Position numbers and translations under genes: made by a program. The notes beneath the pieces are model-generated. The model was not told where the DNA came from. It made no database searches and worked only from the letters and a program-made list of their open reading frames with translations. From positions 159,648 to 176,010 of the forward strand of contig MU631485.1 of assembly GCA_026770615.1 (NCBI GenBank): a DNA stretch of 16,363 bases, read 5' to 3'. The DNA comes from Pavlovales sp. CCMP2436. Its lineage: Eukaryota > Haptophyta > Pavlovophyceae > Pavlovales. Positions within the stretch are counted from its first letter, which is position 1, and each line of letters begins with the position of its first letter. Shown here one piece after another: positions 1 to 7,420 of this stretch.

Positions 1-350
1 TTGGTGTTACCCTTTATTCCAAATGTGCTCACCCGGAGTCTGTGGGGGCGCAACGTGCGTCAGGTTGGGAAGGTGCAGGTGATCGGACGCGGAGGTGGAG
101 CCACTGTCGTCGGTGTTGATAATGGAACTACCCGGAGATTGAGAGACGCTCGCAGTCCCGAACCGCTATACAAGCTCTATGGTTAGGGTTAGGGTTCAAA
201 GTTCTAGGTGGAGTGTGCGATGTGTGCCACGTAGCTGTTGTCGACGATATGGGTAAGGAGCGGTCGACAAAGACACGAGCAAGATCGTTTAAGGGCTTGG
301 TCGATAAAATAAAATTAAATAAAATAAAAGGGGAGACCGCGTTGACCTGG
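1..350. other. Left-end region with no confident gene
   Basis: I see no convincing gene here. A 61-codon open frame runs from the window edge to a stop at 184-186 on the plus strand and could be the 3' end of a gene entering from the left, but its composition (basic, glycine-rich) matches nothing I recognise. At 182-197 the sequence carries two and a half telomere-like GGTTAGG units, and ACCCGGAG occurs twice (31-38 and 130-137). From about 305 the sequence becomes A/T-rich ahead of the gene at 383. Confidence 0.4.
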
Positions 351-376
351 AAATAAATATCTCCGGTAGAGTATAT
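351..376 (+). promoter_or_regulatory. Putative promoter of the zinc-protein gene
   Basis: AAATAAATATCT at 351-362 is a variant of the AT-rich element found before most gene starts in the window. It overlaps ATCTC (359-363), followed after 4 nt by AGAGTATA (368-375). The start codon at 383 lies 20 nt past the AT-rich element. The same arrangement precedes the genes at 960, 5676 and 11230 (minus). The role is inferred from recurrence. Confidence 0.55.
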
Positions 377-382
377 AGCGCG

Positions 383-661
383 ATGGGGAGCCGTCATGAG
401 ATGAGGTCACGTGTGCGCATCGGGGTCGTACCAGACGACAAATCAGCCGCGACGATCGTTTGCAGTGGTTGCCACAAACAGAAGACGCCAAACGAGATGA
501 ACCACAGGCTCCGCAAGACAGGTGAGATTACAATCACAGATAAATGCATGCTCTGCTACAGAACGCAGGCTCGCGTAAGGTCGATCAGGTACCGTATTTC
601 TCACGATGAAAATATAACATTGAATGCTGCTCTCGATCTACTCGATGGAGCGTACGAATGA
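383..661 (+). CDS. Small zinc-binding (treble-clef-like) protein
   Basis: This 92-residue basic protein has two CxxC pairs, C27-S-G-C30 and C55-M-L-C58, separated by a 24-residue basic segment. The layout (CxxC, then a K-rich stretch, then CxxC) is what one sees in small treble-clef or zinc-ribbon modules, including those attached to HNH / endonuclease VII-type nucleases, but no HNH catalytic residues are visible. A nucleic-acid-binding or transcription-factor role is therefore only an inference. The ATG at 383 is preferred over the in-frame ATG at 401 because it sits 20 nt after the recurrent AT-rich promoter element. It is the first gene of the left plus-strand group and is followed by a repeat-rich spacer. 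The antisense frames over it have no recognisable content. Confidence 0.6.
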   Translation: MGSRHEMRSRVRIGVVPDDKSAATIVCSGCHKQKTPNEMNHRLRKTGEITITDKCMLCYRTQARVRSIRYRISHDENITLNAALDLLDGAYE

Positions 662-663
662 GG

Positions 664-905
664 CCAAGATCTATCTAAAAGCAAGTCTGAAACAAGACCT
701 CCCAGATCTCCAGATCTCCAGATCGCTCGGTTGGATCCAAGATCTAAAAAGCAAGCTGCACCAGGTTCCCTAGATCTCCAGATCGCTCGGTTGGATCCAA
801 GATCTAAAAAGCAAGCTGCACCAGGTTCCCCCAGATCTTCAGATCGTTCGGTTGAATCCGGAGATCTAAAAGCAAATCGATCCACCCCAGATCTCAGATT
901 GTCTC
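664..905. repeat. BglII-rich tandem repeat, 60-bp unit
   Basis: Two essentially identical 60-bp units start at 712 and 772 (AGATCTCCAGATCGCTCGG, then TTGGATCCAAGATC and an AAGCAAGCTGCACC tail). A partial copy lies upstream (about 666-703) and a diverged third copy downstream (833-880). The palindrome AGATCT recurs about nine times. The period is a multiple of three, so both strands stay open through it, but the polymerase reading frame is closed by a TAA at 867-869, so the repeats are not part of that protein. It lies in the long spacer just ahead of the polymerase gene, so a regulatory or origin role is possible but unproven. Confidence 0.8.
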
Positions 906-921
906 GCGTTAAAGGAGATCC

Positions 922-948
922 AAATAAAAATCTCTCGCAAGAGTACAG
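922..948 (+). promoter_or_regulatory. Putative promoter of the polymerase gene
   Basis: AAATAAAAATCT at 922-933 matches the recurrent element exactly. ATCTC (930-934), a 5-nt spacer and AGAGTACA (940-947) follow, giving a CTCT...AGAG dyad. The start codon at 960 is 26 nt after the AT-rich element. Confidence 0.6.
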
Positions 949-959
949 AGCTACCAGAG

Positions 960-3362
960 ATGCCAAGCCCAATCTCTCATGCCCAAGCCGATCGCCTTAT
1001 CGCCGCTGCCCGCTCGCGAATTGGTGAGCGCCCACCTCGTATCCAAGTTACCGGCTCGCCATTCGCAAGTGCCTCCCGCGCTCGCCAAGCCCCAGCCCGC
1101 CCGCCAGCCCGCCCCACCCAGTCACGTCTTGCCGGTCCTGCTCCTGCCTCCTCGATTACTACTATGGTCCCATACCGCGCAAGTGATATGGAACTCCGCT
1201 CAAGGCGCTACAATCTCGGCGCAACACGTATGCGTAACATCAATATGCGCATCGGTTCGCTTAATGAAATTATTCTTGAGGTATATGGTCTTTCTGTCGA
1301 TCTACCGATGATTTTGAATGGGAACCGATATGAGGAACCTGGTAACCCGCCGTCCCTGCGCCGCATACCAAACAGTCAAACTGGATTCGAGAGAGCTTAT
1401 AATCGCATGATGCGCGACGCAAAGAAAAATGAACACACGCCATCTGCTCGGAACAACAAATACACAACCCTGTACAGTCATGCAGATTTCTCTGGACGCG
1501 GAATAAATATGAAGCACCCCGGTGCGCTACGATATGTTGTTCAAGAAGCAATCAAGAATAAAAAGTGGCGAGTGAATTTCCGCCATGAATCTCAAACACC
1601 GAGTATAACCAGGGGGATCACATATGATGTCTCTATAGCGAGTGTGCTGGTTAATAATTGGGGCCAGGCTGGAGACGGGTTAGGATTCAACCGGCAGGCA
1701 CGTGTTAAAATAAATAAACCCAGAGATATTGAAGGCATCATGGACTTGCGATATACTGTTGAAGATGAAAAGAAAGACGATAAAAAAGTTGGACAAATAT
1801 ACGCTGAATCTGACCGCTATAATAAACACGATGAAGGCCGTTCTAGATCTGATAGAACGTTCTTTTTCAGAGACTGCTTGATTACATTTCGCGAAGTAAC
1901 AACAGTAACAACGACCGGTGGTGCGAGCGGTTCTAATGTGAATATAGCAGACGCGCCTATTGTAAATTGCATTATAGCCGGATTTCATCATCGCCTCATT
2001 GCAAAAAAAGATGAAATAGAGGATGATTTAAAACTGCTGCCGTTGCAGCGCAAGGGGCGCCCCAGGACAGGAGAGATACGCGACGCCAAATCAACAGAAG
2101 AGAGAAAACGCCTCAACAGGGAACACAAAAACATAACAAAAAGAGTCGGTGATTTACTTGATCTGAATGAGAGGGTGCATATTTTAGGTGGGATTAAGCA
2201 CACTGATTTGCATCTCATGAAAGAGCTCGTCGAGATCTCCGGGGCCAATTCGCTCACTATAGTATCGCCACTGTACCCCAAATTCGGCTCTTATATACAA
2301 GTGAATAACCCCAATCCGATCACCGGAAAGGTGCATGGCGTCATAAAAACACCGGTGAAAATGCTGCTGACCTCACCAACGCACGTAGAATATTTCACGG
2401 GGTCGACGTTTGGATTTGTAACGACAGACACCGAAATTATTAAGCTGAATGTGGCTGAGATGATCGCAAAACATGCAGAGCTAATTAAAAGTGATGGTAC
2501 GTTAATAACTTACCCTTCCAATAACCAAAGCTGCCCACAGAGGATTCTTCGATCTGATGGAACCGTGTACGCCCTACAAACTCCATACAATTTGTGGGCG
2601 AACGAGAAGTGGAAGCCTCAAATAAAACGAGCGACTATGAACTCGGCCGATATAGCGCCTGAAGTTTTTTGGGCATGTATACACGCTGTATTGCTTACAG
2701 GCCGGTGCAAATTTGAGTTGTACGATACATTTCCTCGTGGTGAGCCAGAAGACAGAGAGGTAGAGCTAGACGGGGACGATGAAGAACTGCGTCAGATGAA
2801 GCCCCGAATTACAGATGAAAACATCATAAATATCGACCAGAGTAAAGCCTACACACGTGCCTTTGATTCATGCATGTCACCTTTCCTAGCAACCCCCGGC
2901 TGCTGTATAGAAAAAATCAGCGAAGTGTTCTCTCTATCGAGCCGTGAGGAGATGAAAGACATGCTATCGCAAAAAATTGAAGGGCTTCTGGCAATCAACA
3001 CAAGCACAGTCGACTTCTCTACGGTGTGCCCTGAAAAAATAATAGAATATTTGCGAATCGACACCCCAGATCTCAATACGGAGTACATTACAGCTGCCAA
3101 AATACACGAGACGCTCACCAACGTGTACACAACAAAAATTGCGCGTAGCTTCAAAGTTGATGATCGCGGTTTCGAAAAGCTTCAAGCACCAACTGTACCA
3201 AAGATTCTTACATTCCCAGAGGCACGGTTTTGGTTGATGTGTGGTGTAACGTTCGAGGCTCATATTGCCATGATATCTTACGACAGTGTACCAATATCAT
3301 GGGACGACACACAAAAGAGGGTGGTATTCGCCATTATGCCAAGGCAGTGGGTGTGGGGATGA
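960..3362 (+). CDS. B-family DNA polymerase-like protein, upstream part (motif A)
   Basis: This 800-residue protein has a basic, proline/alanine-rich, probably disordered N-terminus (about residues 1-70). Then comes a long region I cannot assign, with no clear exonuclease motifs. At residues 621-635 it carries a divergent PolB motif A, IDQSKAYTRAF, with the metal-binding aspartate at D626. Around residues 750-775 there is a PEARFWLMCGVTFEA segment of the kind that precedes motif B in divergent viral PolB proteins. The frame then stops at 3362, before motifs B and C. These appear in the next, overlapping frame (from 3230), one base back, so the two frames together form one palm domain. More than 150 residues separate motif A from the motif B region, which leaves room for a TPR1-like insertion as in protein-primed polymerases; this is speculative. 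The ATG at 960 is the first after the upstream in-frame stop at 867 and follows a good promoter element. Confidence 0.7.
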   Translation: MPSPISHAQADRLIAAARSRIGERPPRIQVTGSPFASASRARQAPARPPARPTQSRLAGPAPASSITTMVPYRASDMELRSRRYNLGATRMRNINMRIGSLNEIILEVYGLSVDLPMILNGNRYEEPGNPPSLRRIPNSQTGFERAYNRMMRDAKKNEHTPSARNNKYTTLYSHADFSGRGINMKHPGALRYVVQEAIKNKKWRVNFRHESQTPSITRGITYDVSIASVLVNNWGQAGDGLGFNRQARVKINKPRDIEGIMDLRYTVEDEKKDDKKVGQIYAESDRYNKHDEGRSRSDRTFFFRDCLITFREVTTVTTTGGASGSNVNIADAPIVNCIIAGFHHRLIAKKDEIEDDLKLLPLQRKGRPRTGEIRDAKSTEERKRLNREHKNITKRVGDLLDLNERVHILGGIKHTDLHLMKELVEISGANSLTIVSPLYPKFGSYIQVNNPNPITGKVHGVIKTPVKMLLTSPTHVEYFTGSTFGFVTTDTEIIKLNVAEMIAKHAELIKSDGTLITYPSNNQSCPQRILRSDGTVYALQTPYNLWANEKWKPQIKRATMNSADIAPEVFWACIHAVLLTGRCKFELYDTFPRGEPEDREVELDGDDEELRQMKPRITDENIINIDQSKAYTRAFDSCMSPFLATPGCCIEKISEVFSLSSREEMKDMLSQKIEGLLAINTSTVDFSTVCPEKIIEYLRIDTPDLNTEYITAAKIHETLTNVYTTKIARSFKVDDRGFEKLQAPTVPKILTFPEARFWLMCGVTFEAHIAMISYDSVPISWDDTQKRVVFAIMPRQWVWG

Positions 3363-5599
3363 GCACAAGCTTAAACAGTCGCTTTCACATGAGCGGCACC
3401 GAGGTTCAAGCTCAGCAATACTACGCACTGGCTCTTGAAGACCCAAATCTCGATGAAACTCGTGTTCATATACGAACCGTCGGCGAAAATACGATCGAAA
3501 TAGAGCACCCCCTCGCGGGGGTTAATACGACTGCCCATGTGAGTGCATATATAACAGCCTGCCAACGTGTGCAGGCCGTGTGCCAAGCATTCGTGCTTCC
3601 GGGATGTCTCGAGCTTGTGACGGACGGCATCTACTGCTTAATGGACCGAACGCTCGACTACGACCGCCTGCTGCTTCCAACATTCATGATTAAAGACTCT
3701 GGCTCTATGCCCGATGTTGCGGCCACACCGACCTTGTCAAATTTGAGGGTAGATAACACAAATCTCGTGTTCCATATGCCCGACTACGAAAATAAGAATG
3801 GATTCTTCAAGCCCCGAAACAATGATCTTCTCGGGCCGCTTTCAGCAGCATCTGGATACCCTGCAATAATAACAGGTGCAGCCGGCTCGGGAAAAACTAC
3901 CCTTATACTGAACGCAGTTCTAGACGGCACACTAACCGACACTGTTTTTTGCTCGCCAACTCACCTTCTTCGACTCGACGCTTTGAAAAAGGGCTTCACC
4001 CAAACCATGTGTCACGCTCGACTTCTAGGAGGCCGGGTGTTCACAGAAGAGCGTACGAGAGACCTTAACAAACGCCCGCCAGCCAACATCATAGTCGATG
4101 AAGCCACCATGTTGACGCAAAAACAACGACTCAAAATAGAAGAATTCTCTACGGGGTGGGGCTCGCGATTGTTCTTCCTCGGCGACTACTGCCCCGTAAC
4201 AAGCATCCCGATGCAGTGCCAGCCGGTGGACAGCGCGAGCATGAATCTCGAAGGACTACGTCGATACCACGTCGAAGGCGTGAAGCGAACAAGCGACCCT
4301 TTGCTTATGGTGATCCAAGATGCACTACGATACGTGATTGGAAACACAGCCGGAGGGCTCTTCTTCGCTAGCGGATACGGAGGCGCTGACCCGGTCGATG
4401 CGGTTATGGGAGCACGAGACTTTATCTTCAACGCGGTACATGAAGAGCAGCACAGCTCGGTATACAAGGCATGCGAAGAGATAACACAAGGCGATATAAT
4501 ATTGGCCGCAACAAGAGTGTGCCCACACTGCGGTCATACGGCAGTAGAGAAGTGTACTTGCATGACCGCAAAAACGATCGATGAGGTCAATTTTATCAGC
4601 AAGGCCAAGAAAGAGCTCTACATACAGCGCAACACCAAGTCAAAGGCCGGCGGCGGGCGGGGGGAAGGAGAGCGCGATGGAGGTCTCGGTGGCGGCCTCG
4701 TAGTAGGGGCCGAAATAGGAGGGGGAGAGGAAGAAAAAGAAAAAGAAAAAGAAAAAGAAAAAGAGGAAGAGATCGACCTCTGGCCGCTCTCAGCGTACAG
4801 CTCAGTGGCACTCGAATACGCGCGCGAGCTGGCTGACCATGGTGGAGGATCATCTGGTAATGTCGAGTGGAAGTGCACAAAAACGATAAGAGGGACCATA
4901 CTTGTCAATGGCACACGCTTCCGAGCTGACAGAATAGCGCCAAATTTCGGTGGGGTGGATCTAACATCCTATATAGGCGAAGGTATCACGTTCTCGCCAA
5001 CATCGACCATACACAGCTTCCAGGGTATCACGTTCGAAGGCGGCAAGCTCTACCTCGACATGAACATGATATGGGACGTTCGGATGCTGTACGTGGCCGT
5101 CAGTCGAGTCCGCAGCCTTAAACAGCTCGCGGTCATCATGACCTCAAGGCAAACACGGTACATGGGTGAAGGTGCGGAACACCGAACGGAGAAAGCACGA
5201 CAGTTCGGGCTGGCGCGTTCAGCAGGACAAGGAGCCATTGAAGAATATCCCGTTGGGGATGGGCGCTACATAGCCGACCTGGCCGTGTTCGATATAGCCG
5301 AAAATGGAAAAATGAAGCTGGTCAAGCTTGTCGAAGTGGTGGTTACTAACCCGCCGACCAGGGAAAAATTGGAGTATTACAAAGAGCTCGGATTGGTGTG
5401 CGAAGTCGTCTACATCGAGAAAGAGCCACCAAAACAAAGTGTAAGTGTAAGTGTGCCACCCCCCCGCCTCCCCCGCCTCCCCCGCCCCAGTCCGAGTCCT
5501 AGTTCGAGTTCGAGTTCGAGTTCGACCCCCTGTCCGCCACCGATGTTTGCGGACGATAGTGATGAAGAAGACTGTGAAGACGGAGAAGGCGAGGAGTGA
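3230..5599 (+). CDS. PolB motif B/C region + SF1 helicase + nuclease-like domain
   Basis: The 789-codon frame overlaps the previous gene by 133 nt in the -1 frame; its first ~30 codons are probably not translated from their own ATG. Residues ~40-135 complete a PolB palm: a motif-B-like basic helix, AHVSAYITACQRV (102-114), and motif C as VTDGIY with D132 (the first Asp of the usual DTD is Val). A superfamily 1 helicase follows: Walker A GAAGSGKTT (216-224), Walker B IIVDEAT (D290, E291), motif III GDY (318-320), HSFQG (595-599) and LYVAVSRV (620-627). A zinc-knuckle-like CPHC...CTC lies at 431-444, then a Gly- and Glu/Lys-rich insert (about 470-515). The C-terminal domain has IADLAVFD (D683) and VEVVVTNPPTREK (E702, K713), resembling CoiA-type PD-(D/E)XK nucleases. 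A Pro/Ser and acidic tail ends the protein. Role: genome replication. Confidence 0.75.
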   Translation: MVDVWCNVRGSYCHDILRQCTNIMGRHTKEGGIRHYAKAVGVGMSTSLNSRFHMSGTEVQAQQYYALALEDPNLDETRVHIRTVGENTIEIEHPLAGVNTTAHVSAYITACQRVQAVCQAFVLPGCLELVTDGIYCLMDRTLDYDRLLLPTFMIKDSGSMPDVAATPTLSNLRVDNTNLVFHMPDYENKNGFFKPRNNDLLGPLSAASGYPAIITGAAGSGKTTLILNAVLDGTLTDTVFCSPTHLLRLDALKKGFTQTMCHARLLGGRVFTEERTRDLNKRPPANIIVDEATMLTQKQRLKIEEFSTGWGSRLFFLGDYCPVTSIPMQCQPVDSASMNLEGLRRYHVEGVKRTSDPLLMVIQDALRYVIGNTAGGLFFASGYGGADPVDAVMGARDFIFNAVHEEQHSSVYKACEEITQGDIILAATRVCPHCGHTAVEKCTCMTAKTIDEVNFISKAKKELYIQRNTKSKAGGGRGEGERDGGLGGGLVVGAEIGGGEEEKEKEKEKEKEEEIDLWPLSAYSSVALEYARELADHGGGSSGNVEWKCTKTIRGTILVNGTRFRADRIAPNFGGVDLTSYIGEGITFSPTSTIHSFQGITFEGGKLYLDMNMIWDVRMLYVAVSRVRSLKQLAVIMTSRQTRYMGEGAEHRTEKARQFGLARSAGQGAIEEYPVGDGRYIADLAVFDIAENGKMKLVKLVEVVVTNPPTREKLEYYKELGLVCEVVYIEKEPPKQSVSVSVPPPRLPRLPRPSPSPSSSSSSSSTPCPPPMFADDSDEEDCEDGEGEE
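4731..4770 (+). repeat. GAAAAA microsatellite inside the helicase gene
   Basis: Six-base GAAAAA units repeat about five times and encode a Glu-Lys run between helicase motifs III and V. A second hexamer repeat (GAGTTC, about 5501-5524) encodes a serine run in the C-terminal tail. Both look like slippage-prone linkers. Confidence 0.8.
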
Positions 5600-5640
5600 G
5601 GAGGAGTGAGGAGGAGAGGCGGATGCGTTAAGGGGGGGTC

Positions 5641-5667
5641 AAATTTAAATCTCTTCTAAGAGTATAC
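5641..5667 (+). promoter_or_regulatory. Putative promoter of the gene at 5676
   Basis: AAATTTAAATCT (5641-5652) is followed by ATCTC, a 5-nt spacer and AGAGTATA (5659-5666); CTCT and AGAG form a dyad. The ATG lies 23 nt after the AT-rich element. Confidence 0.55.
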
Positions 5668-5675
5668 CAGCAGCC

Positions 5676-6065
5676 ATGTGCATCGACACGCAGTTTCAAA
5701 ATCTTTTGTCGCTTAACGCAGGCCGGAAGGCACGTCGTGGCGTGAATAGCGATCTTTTGGGATGTTATAATTTTGGCGACATTGTGTATTTCAAAAAATC
5801 AATTGGTGGAGCTACATTTACAGTCAAGGGCGATCTCATAGATCCTGACACAAATAGCCTTATTCCTCGCGTACGGTTCTCTGCGAATGAGAAAACCCTC
5901 CGTATAATCAATTACAACGACGAGGAAGAGGATGAAGAGCTGGAGGGAAGGGGAGCAGATGAAGATGAAGATGAAGATATCATAAACGAGTGCGACACGC
6001 CTCCTGTATTGCTACGTCTAATGGAGCTCAGACCGACCGAAAAAAATATCGCCCACATAAAGTAA
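5676..6065 (+). CDS. Unknown protein with acidic C-terminal stretch
   Basis: I do not recognise this 129-residue protein. Residues 1-75 look folded, with alternating hydrophobic segments suggesting beta strands. Residues ~80-100 are strongly acidic (runs of Glu/Asp, DNA of GAAGATGAAGATGAAG type). The last ~25 residues return to mixed composition. No membrane segment or signal peptide is visible. It follows the replication gene on the same strand, has its own promoter-like element, and is followed 17 nt later by the gene at 6083, so the two may share a transcript. The acidic stretch suggests binding to a basic partner, which is inference only. Confidence 0.6.
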   Translation: MCIDTQFQNLLSLNAGRKARRGVNSDLLGCYNFGDIVYFKKSIGGATFTVKGDLIDPDTNSLIPRVRFSANEKTLRIINYNDEEEDEELEGRGADEDEDEDIINECDTPPVLLRLMELRPTEKNIAHIK

Positions 6066-6082
6066 AGTATAAGATAGCCATA

Positions 6083-6475
6083 ATGACCACTACGATTGTT
6101 GTTGCATATCCAACTACGAGCCCACAGATCAACGAAAATCAGCTCGCAGAGCTTTCAATTATAATAAAAAAAATGCAAAGAATCGGATTGCCAAATAATT
6201 TAAGCCTCATTGATGTAAAGCGGTCACCCAGCAAGTCATCGATCAGAGGAACTTTTTCGCATGATCGAAATCTTTATTTTAGAGCCGATACCCATTTCAT
6301 TAGGGTGTACCGCTCGTCGTGGATGTATTGTGATGCATCCTTCTACTCGCTTCTTACAGGCACGAGTAGGCAAATCCTTTTTCCAGGTCCTGACGAGTCT
6401 TCTCAGCCATCTTCTCAGCCATCTCCACAGCCTGCATTTCCCACTGATAGCAGTCAGTGCTGCAGCGTGTCGTGA
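6083..6475 (+). CDS. Unknown protein with CaaX-like C-terminus
   Basis: This 130-residue protein is not recognised. I chose the ATG at 6083 because it lies 17 nt past the stop of the upstream gene and has an AAAGTATAA box 10-17 nt before it. A longer in-frame reading from 5990 would overlap the upstream gene by 76 nt. The N-terminal ~105 residues are mixed and could fold. A Ser/Pro/Gln-rich linker with repeated QPSSQPS-type units follows. The protein ends C126-C127-S-V-S. C-S-V-S fits a CaaX prenylation box (a final Ser favours farnesylation), and the extra Cys could be acylated. If real, this would anchor the protein to host membranes; the sequence cannot prove it. Confidence 0.6.
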   Translation: MTTTIVVAYPTTSPQINENQLAELSIIIKKMQRIGLPNNLSLIDVKRSPSKSSIRGTFSHDRNLYFRADTHFIRVYRSSWMYCDASFYSLLTGTSRQILFPGPDESSQPSSQPSPQPAFPTDSSQCCSVS

Positions 6476-6519
6476 TAAAAATATCAGCAACAAACATAAT
6501 AACAATCATCGACTACATA

Positions 6520-6816
6520 ATGTTGCAGTGTGACTACAAATGCCTAAAACACGAAGCCAAACACGAGACCAAAAACGAGACCAAAATAGAGGCTAAGTAC
6601 GGCCATAAGCTTTCATTCTTCCCGATGTTGCTTCCGGGGTGGTACTCACCTAGCCCTACATTGCACGGGTTTGTCGACTTTGCTTCAAGTTCTTCAGGCT
6701 GTGTGCTTTCACAGCGTTCACAATCAATCGCACAGGACCCGGCAGGAAACGATTTGCCTGGTCTCTTTGTGGCACTACCACGAGCGGGGCACCTGATGGA
6801 CGTCGGCCAAGACTAG
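6520..6816 (+). CDS. Possible small protein with 4-residue repeats (weak)
   Basis: An ATG at 6520 opens 98 codons. Its first third holds a 12-nt repeat giving HEAK, HETK, NETK and IEAK in a row. The rest lies antisense to the 3' end of the lipase-like gene (6656-7324), which is much better supported, and looks like its shadow. No AAATAAAAATCT-type element precedes it. I list it because the 12-nt periodicity keeps frame and nothing else fills 6476-6655. Confidence 0.2.
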   Translation: MLQCDYKCLKHEAKHETKNETKIEAKYGHKLSFFPMLLPGWYSPSPTLHGFVDFASSSSGCVLSQRSQSIAQDPAGNDLPGLFVALPRAGHLMDVGQD

Positions 6817-7324
6817 ATAGCACCGAAACAGGATCCAGCCGTGTCCGAACATCGGTCTGCCTCGAGCCATTTTGAATCTGTGGCTGACTTCGACCGGTAA
6901 AGTTAAAATTGGGAATATCGCCAAGTCCGGCTGCCTTGTTGAACGTCACGATGGAGCCTCGAGATCCCGAACGCTCCGCTAGGCGTCCACCTAACGAGTG
7001 CCTAGAAGAGTTTGAGGGCATTTTATACTTTGCCTCGGTCGCAGTGGTGATCTCTCGGGCACGGCGTTGCCTCTGCGTCTCCCGTCCACTACCGAAGGCG
7101 ATAAGAGCGTCATCCACCAGGAAATCCCGTGGCGTTGTAGATCCTCGATGAACGATTGTGGGTTGCCCAGTCCGATTGTCGTTGTAGACGAGTGTGTCGG
7201 CTTGGGATAATTGTCGGTCCAGTGTGAACCCCAATGAGTCGCCAAAAGTCCCCGCCTGGTCGAGTGGGAGGTATGAAGCTCTTGCTAGATCTATCGCGTT
7301 TCGCTTAAAAGAGTCTTCCTGCAT
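6656..7324 (-). CDS. Lipase-like (class 3) alpha/beta hydrolase
   Basis: This 222-residue protein has the order of landmarks of class 3 lipases. IVHRGSTTPRDFLVDD (57-72) resembles the conserved RG(T/S)...DW..D strand and helix. RHSLGGRLA (108-116) is the nucleophile elbow with S110. RLDPVSVL (162-169) offers the acid D164. AHSLKNL (207-213) offers the histidine H208. The first Gly of the usual GHSLG is Arg108 here, which is odd. There is no signal peptide or membrane segment. In a virus of this type it may act on host membranes during entry or exit, by analogy with virion phospholipases; that role is inferred. It is the last gene of the minus-strand block. Its upstream region (7330-7410) is A/T-rich with an ATATATAAAAG box. 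Confidence 0.65.
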   Translation of the reverse strand: MQEDSFKRNAIDLARASYLPLDQAGTFGDSLGFTLDRQLSQADTLVYNDNRTGQPTIVHRGSTTPRDFLVDDALIAFGSGRETQRQRRAREITTATEAKYKMPSNSSRHSLGGRLAERSGSRGSIVTFNKAAGLGDIPNFNFTGRSQPQIQNGSRQTDVRTRLDPVSVLSSLGRRPSGAPLVVVPQRDQANRFLPGPVRLIVNAVKAHSLKNLKQSRQTRAM

Positions 7325-7343
7325 CGCTATGGTAAATGACCTT

Positions 7344-7405
7344 TCTTTTTTTTGATCTTTTTTTGATCTTTTTGGTTCCTTTTGGTTCTTTTTTTTGGTT
7401 CTTTT
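7344..7405. repeat. T-rich short repeats upstream of the lipase-like gene
   Basis: TTTTTTTGATC occurs twice, followed by about four TTTGGTTC units of varying T length, then TTTTATATATTTAAA. On the minus strand this reads as an A/G-rich leader with a TATA-like box before the gene starting at 7324. It may be its promoter. Confidence 0.6.
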
Positions 7406-7420
7406 ATATATTTAAAACAT

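Noticed and set aside
182..197. Telomere-like GGTTAGGGTTAGGG as evidence of a chromosome end or telomeric integration
   Set aside because: There are only about two and a half units, and unique sequence lies on both sides, so chance is the simpler reading.
128..397. Minus-strand 89-codon frame at the left end
   Set aside because: It crosses the promoter and start of the zinc-protein gene, has no promoter-like element, and shows no recognisable pattern.
731..1027. Plus-strand 98-codon frame through the 60-bp repeats, and the antisense frame 601-972
   Set aside because: Both are open because the repeat unit is a multiple of three. The products are repeat-derived and overlap the polymerase promoter and start.
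5990..6082. Extended start for the CaaX-ending protein
   Set aside because: It would overlap the upstream gene by 76 nt, whereas the ATG at 6083 follows that gene's stop by 17 nt and has its own upstream box.
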